Of a stretch of 15,417 bases of DNA, positions 12,456 through 15,417 are shown piece by piece. A program made the position numbers and the translations under genes. This DNA comes from JBOGJI01 sp050747865 (lineage in GTDB: Bacteria; Acidobacteriota; Thermoanaerobaculia; Multivoradales; JAHEKO01), in NCBI GenBank assembly GCA_050747865.1, contig JBOGJI010000194.1, positions 1 through 15,417 of the forward strand. The letters run 5' to 3'. Numbering within the stretch: position 1 is the stretch's first letter; each line of letters opens with the position of its first letter. Below the pieces are notes generated by a model. That model saw only the letters and a list, made by a program, of their open reading frames with translations, searched no databases and had not been told where the DNA came from.

Positions 12456-12466
12456 GGGGACTATGG
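12456..12466 (-). promoter_or_regulatory. Minus-strand CATAGTCC promoter for tRNA-Ile
   Basis: CATAGT (12465 to 12460) followed by CCCC, 7 nt before the tRNA-Ile 5' base. It is the same element as at the leaderless genes, here before an untranslated RNA, which indicates transcription rather than translation. Confidence 0.55.
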
Positions 12467-12469
12467 CGA

Positions 12470-12540
12470 GGCGACCGGCGGGACTTGCACCCGCGCCGTC
12501 AGGGCCACATCCTGAAGTGCTGCTGCTACACCACGGCCGC
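12470..12540 (-). tRNA. tRNA-His (GUG)
   Basis: 71 nt. Acceptor GCGGCCG/CGGUCGC with one G-U; D-stem GUGU/GCAC with a short loop lacking the usual GG; anticodon stem UCAGG/CCUGA is perfect, and the loop AUGUGGC gives GUG; T-arm GCGGG-UGCAAGU-CCCGC. Discriminator C73 is specific to His. The base before the 5' G is U, so the His-specific G-1 is not encoded. Two nt separate it from tRNA-Ser, so both likely come from one transcript. Confidence 0.8.
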
Positions 12541-12542
12541 AG

Positions 12543-12628
12543 CGGAGGGGGTGGGGGTCGAACCCACATCGGCTAGGCCGAGGCCCGGTTAGCAACCGGA
12601 CTGAGCGCGCCACATGCCCGGCCCCTCC
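12543..12628 (-). tRNA. tRNA-Ser (GCU)
   Basis: 86 nt, class II. Acceptor GGAGGGG/CCCCUCC; anticodon arm UCCGG-UUGCUAA-CCGGG gives GCU; long variable arm with CGGC-CUA-GCCG; T-arm GUGGG-UUCGACC-CCCAC; discriminator G, as in Ser tRNAs. No CCA is encoded. TATAGT lies 8 nt upstream of the 5' base. Confidence 0.88.
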
Positions 12629-12636
12629 GTAGCGGG

Positions 12637-12642
12637 ACTATA
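12637..12642 (-). promoter_or_regulatory. Minus-strand TATAGT promoter for tRNA-Ser/tRNA-His
   Basis: TATAGT (12642 to 12637) followed by CCC matches the -10 consensus at five of six positions and lies 8 nt before the tRNA-Ser 5' base. It stands back to back with the plus-strand CGATAGTCC at 12654; together GGGACTAT and ATAGTCCC form an inverted repeat. Confidence 0.6.
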
Positions 12643-12653
12643 GGGGCGGCTGC

Positions 12654-12662
12654 CGATAGTCC
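12654..12662 (+). promoter_or_regulatory. CGATAGTCC late-promoter motif before 12669
   Basis: GATAGT (12655-12660) lies 8 nt before the ATG at 12669. It restarts + strand transcription after the antisense tRNA cluster. Confidence 0.6.
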
Positions 12663-12668
12663 CAGGCG

Positions 12669-13190
12669 ATGACCCTGCGCCTGGTCGAACCCGCCGTCGA
12701 CGCGCTGCGCGACCGCCTCGAAGCCGCCCTCCCGGCGGAGATCGAGGCGATCAACGCCGAGGCGGCGGCGGTCGCCGACGGCTACACGATCGAGGGCCCC
12801 CAACTGGTGCTCGACTACGTCCCCAACCTCGACCTGCTCAACCAGTTCCCCACCGTGGCGATCGCCAACGAGGGCACCGGGCGCTTTGAGGACGACAACG
12901 CCTGGTCTGCGACCGGCCTCTATGAGCTCGGGGTGGTCAGCTTCATCCAGGACGCAGACCAGCAGGCGCTGGTGCGCCGGCTGCGCCGCTACACCCTGGC
13001 GGTCACGCGGGTGGCGCTCGATGACCGAAACCTGGGCTCGGGCACCGGCATCCCCTGGGGGGTGGTGCTGAAGCGGATCAACTACGGCCCGGCGCTCGCC
13101 GACACCACCGGGCTGCGGGAGGGCGAGCCCCCGAACGCCTACCTGAGCTTCTCGGTGGTGACGATCGAGGTAAAGCTCGATGAGGACTAG
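12669..13190 (+). CDS. Probable tail-completion or tail-terminator type protein
   Basis: 173 residues from the ATG after CGATAGTCC. MTLRLVEPAVDALRDRLEAA leads into an alpha/beta fold (LVLDYVPNLDLLNQFPTVAI, GLYELGVVSFIQDADQQALV, RRLRRYTLAVTRVALDDRNL) and ends in beta strands (AYLSFSVVTIEVKLDED). An N-terminal helix, a strand for 'l--yP-v-i', a helix with R-x-Y and terminal strands are the layout of phage tail-terminator and completion proteins, coded between the gpG-like gene and the tail tube. I see no strict signature, so position carries much of the weight. Its last 11 nt overlap the next gene. Confidence 0.65.
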   Translation: MTLRLVEPAVDALRDRLEAALPAEIEAINAEAAAVADGYTIEGPQLVLDYVPNLDLLNQFPTVAIANEGTGRFEDDNAWSATGLYELGVVSFIQDADQQALVRRLRRYTLAVTRVALDDRNLGSGTGIPWGVVLKRINYGPALADTTGLREGEPPNAYLSFSVVTIEVKLDED

Positions 13191-13401
13191 GGCGATCGAG
13201 CTAAGCCGCTCGCCGGCTCCGCGCTTCCTCGGCTGGTGGCAGCTTCGCGTGTGCGGACTCAGGGTCCACCACGGGGCCGTGGGAGCCGCCGTGTGCCTCT
13301 CCGCGCTCTTTCCTGTACCCCACCGCTACAGGCTCGGTCTGGCGGCCCTAGGAGCGCTCCTGGTCACCGATGACTGGGCCGACCGCCCGTGGCTTCCCTG
13401 A
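13180..13401 (+). CDS. Small membrane protein with RVHHG and DDWADRPW motifs, 73 aa
   Basis: The ATG at 13180 overlaps the end of the previous gene. It has a polar N-terminus, then WWQLRVCGLRVHHGAVGAAV, a hydrophobic helix, a short RYR turn, a second hydrophobic segment (LGLAALGALLVTDD) and the end WADRPWLP. Small proteins with HHG followed by two membrane-like helices and a terminal DDxxDxPW are seen in diverse phages and prokaryotes; the function is not known. Placement near tail genes could fit a lysis-related or membrane role, but there is no direct sign. The third 21-bp dyad lies within its coding sequence. Confidence 0.6.
   Translation: MRTRAIELSRSPAPRFLGWWQLRVCGLRVHHGAVGAAVCLSALFPVPHRYRLGLAALGALLVTDDWADRPWLP
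13312..13332. promoter_or_regulatory. 21-bp dyad, copy 3 (one mismatch)
   Basis: CCTGTAC (13312-13318), spacer CCCACCG, CTACAGG (13326-13332). The arms differ at one position from perfect symmetry. It lies inside the small membrane protein gene, about 55 nt before the next candidate start at 13389. Confidence 0.4.
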
Positions 13402-13610
13402 CATGCCCCCACACCGGGCTTGCCATCCCCGAGTGCTCCTGTAGGCCGTGCCTGGAGGCCCTATTCGCGACTGCGGGTGCGGCCGAGAGGCCGCCGTGCG
13501 CGTCTATGACTACCTCGAGCCCCGACCGCGCCACTACGGGCGCTGTGAGCGCTGCTGGCCCTGGCTGGCGCGGGCCCTGCGGCGCCCGCGTGCTCGGCAG
13601 GGCCGCCTGA
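13389..13610 (+). CDS. Cys-rich small protein, zinc-ribbon-like start, possibly frameshifted
   Basis: The GTG at 13389 gives MASLTCPHTGLAIPECSCRP, then CLEALF. The spacing CPH-x7-C-x-C-x2-C suggests a zinc-binding knuckle. After codon TTC (about 13466) this frame turns into low-quality sequence (ERPPCASMTTSSPDRATTG) with odd codon use and runs to 13610. The -1 frame from the same point reads RDCGCGREAAVRVYDYLEPR, then PRHYGRCERCWPWL, and looks like the true continuation. The gene may be frameshifted or may overlap a second gene. Only the first 26 residues are well supported. Confidence 0.4.
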   Translation: MASLTCPHTGLAIPECSCRPCLEALFATAGAAERPPCASMTTSSPDRATTGAVSAAGPGWRGPCGARVLGRAA

Positions 13611-13624
13611 GCCTCGGGCGATAG
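13448..13624 (+). CDS. Second Cys-rich frame, CxC/CxxC protein, 58 aa
   Basis: This frame opens after a stop at 13442; a GTG at 13448 is the first start. It encodes DCGCGREAAVRVYDYLEPRP followed by RHYGRCERCWPWLARAL and an Arg-rich tail. CxC and CxxC pairs about 27 residues apart suggest one zinc site. Codon third positions are G/C-rich across this stretch, unlike the overlapping frame that starts at 13389. It is either a separate overlapping gene or the 3' part of the 13389 gene joined by a -1 shift near 13466. A shorter start is GTG 13496. The stop TAG lies inside the GATAGTCC element. Confidence 0.42.
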   Translation: MPGGPIRDCGCGREAAVRVYDYLEPRPRHYGRCERCWPWLARALRRPRARQGRLSLGR

Positions 13625-13627
13625 TCC
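13619..13627 (+). promoter_or_regulatory. CGATAGTCC late-promoter motif before 13636
   Basis: GATAGT (13620-13625) lies 10 nt before the ATG at 13636, the longest spacing in the set. It would drive the tail-tube pair. Confidence 0.55.
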
Positions 13628-13635
13628 GCCTGAGA

Positions 13636-13809
13636 ATGGCCGATCTCGTCGACGCGCGCTGGGTGGCTACCTATGTGGCCGAGCTTGGCAAGACCCTGCT
13701 CGTCCCCGGCGAGACCGTGGTCAAGATCCCCCGCGGGGAGGCCGAGGCCTCCGATAACTGGGAGGTCGTCATCAAGGGAAAGCCCCGAGAGCCGGGGGGT
13801 GAGGACTGA
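13636..13809 (+). CDS. Small protein before the tail tube, 57 aa
   Basis: Short but well supported: a late-promoter motif ahead, G/C-rich codon ends, and a stop that shares a base with the tail-tube start (TGATG). Residues run MADLVDARWVATYVAELGKT, then LLVPGETVVKIPRGEAEASD and NWEVVIKGKPREPGGED. The 'vpGetv-ip-geAe-SdnWe' core is a beta-rich pattern with some likeness to the small post-capsid protein at 6541, and similar small proteins sit before head or tail genes in other phages. The exact role is unknown. Confidence 0.65.
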   Translation: MADLVDARWVATYVAELGKTLLVPGETVVKIPRGEAEASDNWEVVIKGKPREPGGED

Positions 13810-14813
13810 TGCCGGGTCGACCGACCAATGAGGCCGACAACTACTTCGCGTTCGGCAAGCAGACCGCCAAGGACACCGAGGCGACCACCTTCTACTTCGT
13901 CAAGCACCTCGACGGCACCGGGATCGACTTCGACACCTCGGTCGAGTCAGAGCGCGAGGGCGGCGACGCCCAGGAGGTCGGGCTGCGCTACAAGTCGGCG
14001 ATCGCGATGGACGGCCAGGCTGTCGCAAACGCCCGGCCCGAGGTCGCCGCGCGGCTGTTCGCCTACGCGCTGGGCGCCGACGCCCCCACCGCGCCGGCCG
14101 GGGCCACCGTCACCCACACCAACGACCACATCGCGATCCCGACCGCGCTCGGGTCCGCCGCCGCCTACCTGACGGTCGAGCAGAAGTACACCGACATCAT
14201 CGAGCGGGTCTCAAACGCCCAGGTCACCCGGCTTACGGTCGAGGGCGAGGCCGGGCGCCCGATCAAGCTCACCTCGGAGCTCATCGGCGGGGGCACCCCG
14301 TATCGCCGAAGCGCCGCCGCCTCCTCGCTTACCCCGACCCGCGAGTCGGGCCAGCCCTTCTTCTACCCGGGCGGCTCCTACGTCATCGACGGCGCTGGCA
14401 ACACCAAGATCACCAAGTTCAAGGCCGAGGTCCGGCGCGGCGTGGACGCCGACATCCGCACCACCCAGCTCTTCCGCGAGGACGTGGTCGCGCTCAACTT
14501 CGAGACCGACCTGGAGTTCACGCTCAAGTACGAGGACAACACCCTCTGGGACAAGATCCACTACGGCGCCGGCACCGTGGTCCCGATCGACCTCGCCACC
14601 GGCTCGTTTAAGGCGCTCTCGGAGTTCGGCACGGGCACCAGCTCGCGCGAGCTGGAGGTAAACTTCCCGGTCTACGACTACACCGCCGTGCGGGTAAACC
14701 GACTCGACCCCGACGGCAAGACGGTCTACCTCGACGTCACCGCGATGGGCCGCAAGACCGCCACCCACCAGGTCTTCACCCGCGTCCAGATCGCCTCGAC
14801 CGCCGCCTTCTAG
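13809..14813 (+). CDS. Phage tail tube protein
   Basis: 334 residues. The N-terminus MPGRPTNEADNYFAFGKQTA and the long beta-rich body (LTVEQKYTDIIERVSNAQVT, RLTVEGEAGRPIKLTSELIG, LEFTLKYEDNTLWDKIHYGA) match the larger phage tail tube family, whose two-beta-sandwich subunits stack as hexamers. SSRELEVNFPVYDYTAVRVN and the terminal THQVFTRVQIASTAAF are typical closing strands. It is too short for a contractile sheath, and none is seen, so a long non-contractile tail is plausible. The start is linked to the small gene before it (TGATG). The stop codon overlaps the stop of the convergent lipoprotein gene. Confidence 0.8.
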   Translation: MPGRPTNEADNYFAFGKQTAKDTEATTFYFVKHLDGTGIDFDTSVESEREGGDAQEVGLRYKSAIAMDGQAVANARPEVAARLFAYALGADAPTAPAGATVTHTNDHIAIPTALGSAAAYLTVEQKYTDIIERVSNAQVTRLTVEGEAGRPIKLTSELIGGGTPYRRSAAASSLTPTRESGQPFFYPGGSYVIDGAGNTKITKFKAEVRRGVDADIRTTQLFREDVVALNFETDLEFTLKYEDNTLWDKIHYGAGTVVPIDLATGSFKALSEFGTGTSSRELEVNFPVYDYTAVRVNRLDPDGKTVYLDVTAMGRKTATHQVFTRVQIASTAAF

Positions 14814-15262
14814 TCGCAGGGGTCGTTTCCGCCGAGGTTGGACGGCCCCCACCCGACGCCGGCGGGGAGCTGCGAGAGCTCGCCCACCTCCGTGAACCCG
14901 ACCCGCTCGCCGTTGTCGAAGTCAACGCAAGCGGTCGAGAGTTGATCTCGATGTCTGATCGCGATGCTCTCGATGCGCGCACCGTCGAAGGACCGGGCGA
15001 ACGCGGTCGGCCTGCCGCCTGCGTAGATGTCGCAGACGCGTTGGTCGCCAAGTGACCCGACGGCGAGGTCGCACGCCGCCTCATCGCCCCGACCGAACAG
15101 CGTCGCCCACTCGGTCCCCACCCGCTCGATCTGTTCCTCGTCGCTCAGGCTCTTCGCCTTGGCGGGCGGCGACGCCGCGGTCTGCCCAGGCGCGGCCCCG
15201 TCGTCATCGCCCCCGCCGCATCCGGCGAGCACCGCCGCGCAGACCGCCGCCGCAATCCTCAT
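14810..15262 (-). CDS. Lipoprotein, probable moron
   Basis: 150 residues. MRIAAAVCAAVLAGC is a short type II signal peptide with lipobox LAGC (lipid on Cys15), followed by a Gly/Asp and Ala/Pro-rich linker and a compact domain from about 38: SLSDEEQIERVGTEWATLFG, then CDLAVGSLGDQRVC and STACVDFDNGERVGFTEVGE. The cysteines may form disulphides outside the cell. The fold (a helix with R-x-x-x-x-W-A-x-x-x-x-G-D, then C-x-L) resembles small NTF2-like secreted proteins, which is a guess. Antisense in a late operon, with its own promoter, it is a classic moron. Superinfection exclusion or cell-envelope alteration is possible. Its stop and the tail-tube stop share CTAG (14810-14813). Confidence 0.75.
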   Translation of the reverse strand: MRIAAAVCAAVLAGCGGGDDDGAAPGQTAASPPAKAKSLSDEEQIERVGTEWATLFGRGDEAACDLAVGSLGDQRVCDIYAGGRPTAFARSFDGARIESIAIRHRDQLSTACVDFDNGERVGFTEVGELSQLPAGVGWGPSNLGGNDPCD

Positions 15263-15268
15263 AGGGGG

Positions 15269-15274
15269 AGCCTA
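15269..15274 (-). promoter_or_regulatory. TAGGCT -10 candidate for leaderless lipoprotein gene
   Basis: On the minus strand TAGGCT (15274 to 15269) fits TANNNT and lies 6 nt (CCCCCT) before the ATG at 15262. No Shine-Dalgarno sequence is present, so the mRNA would be leaderless. It differs from the GATAGTCC type and may be read by host polymerase while the phage is dormant. Confidence 0.5.
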
Positions 15275-15276
15275 GC

Positions 15277-15285
15277 GGATAGTCC
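15277..15285 (+). promoter_or_regulatory. GGATAGTCC late promoter with a long leader
   Basis: This is the one copy with no start codon close behind. Transcription from near 15291 would give a leader of about 65 nt that ends in a good Shine-Dalgarno (AGGAGG, 15347-15352) before GTG 15356. Confidence 0.5.
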
Positions 15286-15355
15286 CTCACAGAGGGCGGC
15301 CCAACCGGGTGCGGCACAACCTCCGAAAGCAAACCGCAAGGACGCAGGAGGAACC

Positions 15356-15417
15356 GTGGCGCAGAAGATCATCGACCTCGACGTGGTCGTCCCCGAGAAG
15401 GTCGGGGCGCAGATCGA
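15356..15417 (+). CDS. Start of the next late (probably tail) gene, 3' partial
   Basis: GTG at 15356, with AGGAGG ending 4 nt upstream. This is the only late structural gene here with a strong Shine-Dalgarno and a long leader. The visible 20 residues begin MAQKIIDLDVVVPE. A short acidic start like this would fit a tail assembly chaperone, which normally follows the tail tube, but too little is visible to assign it. The frame is open to the right edge. Confidence 0.6.
   Translation, partial: MAQKIIDLDVVVPEKVGAQI

Noticed and set aside
2202..13332. Dyads as tyrosine-recombinase or lox-like crossover sites
   Set aside because: The central 7 bp differ completely among the three copies, while recombination partners need matching overlaps. 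No recombinase gene is seen.
13809..14813. Contractile tail sheath
   Set aside because: 334 residues is short for a sheath, and the beta-rich pattern and position fit a tail tube protein.

Overview
The window is about 15.4 kb of very GC-rich DNA with strong G/C third-position bias. It is a phage or prophage virion-assembly module. The structural proteins are Mu-like in type: a portal of the DUF935/gp29 kind fused to a MuF domain, an I-type protease/scaffold, a major capsid protein, a gp36-like connector, a gpG-like morphogenesis protein and a tail tube. The base composition, a leaderless gene style and a small Cys-containing protein of actinobacterial type suggest an actinobacterial (Actinomycetota) host. 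That is inference. No integrase, repressor, terminase or tail sheath gene is visible, so lifestyle and tail type cannot be settled from this window.

Layout on the + strand. 1-2121: portal-MuF fusion, entering from the left edge. 2225-4019: ClpP-like protease and five tightly overlapping small or unknown genes. 4039-6705: I-type protease with a probable internal scaffold gene, decoration protein, major capsid protein and a small basic protein. 6674-6934 (minus strand): HNH nuclease. 6973-11184: a six-gene accessory cassette with a GT2/TPR glycosyltransferase, two small unknowns, a methyltransferase fused to the N-half of a GT-B glycosyltransferase, the separate GT-B C-half, and a second methyltransferase. 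11194-12180: connector and gpG-like protein. 12181-12628 (minus strand): tRNA-like element, partial tRNA repeat, tRNA-Ile, tRNA-His and tRNA-Ser. 12669-14813: tail genes and small proteins. 14810-15262 (minus strand): lipoprotein moron. 15356 onward: start of the next tail gene.

Two regulatory signatures stand out. The first is a 9-mer, (G/C/T)GATAGTCC. It lies just upstream of start codons at 4039, 11194, 12669 and 13636, before an in-frame internal ATG at 4594, before tRNA-Ile and tRNA-Ser on the other strand, and upstream of the long leader at 15356. A variant, GGATATTCC, precedes 11701. Its 6-10 nt spacing and its use at tRNA genes fit a -10 element that makes leaderless late mRNAs. The second is a 21-bp dyad, CCTGTAG-N7-CTACAGG, at 2202 and 6947, with a one-mismatch copy at 13312. 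It probably binds a regulator or forms a leader hairpin.

How the parts may work together: portal, protease, scaffold, decoration and capsid proteins build the head. The connector, gpG-like, tail and tube proteins complete the particle. The glycosyltransferase/methyltransferase cassette sits inside the late operon and is best read as a system that attaches and methylates glycans on virion proteins. The lipoprotein could alter the host surface, for example in superinfection exclusion.
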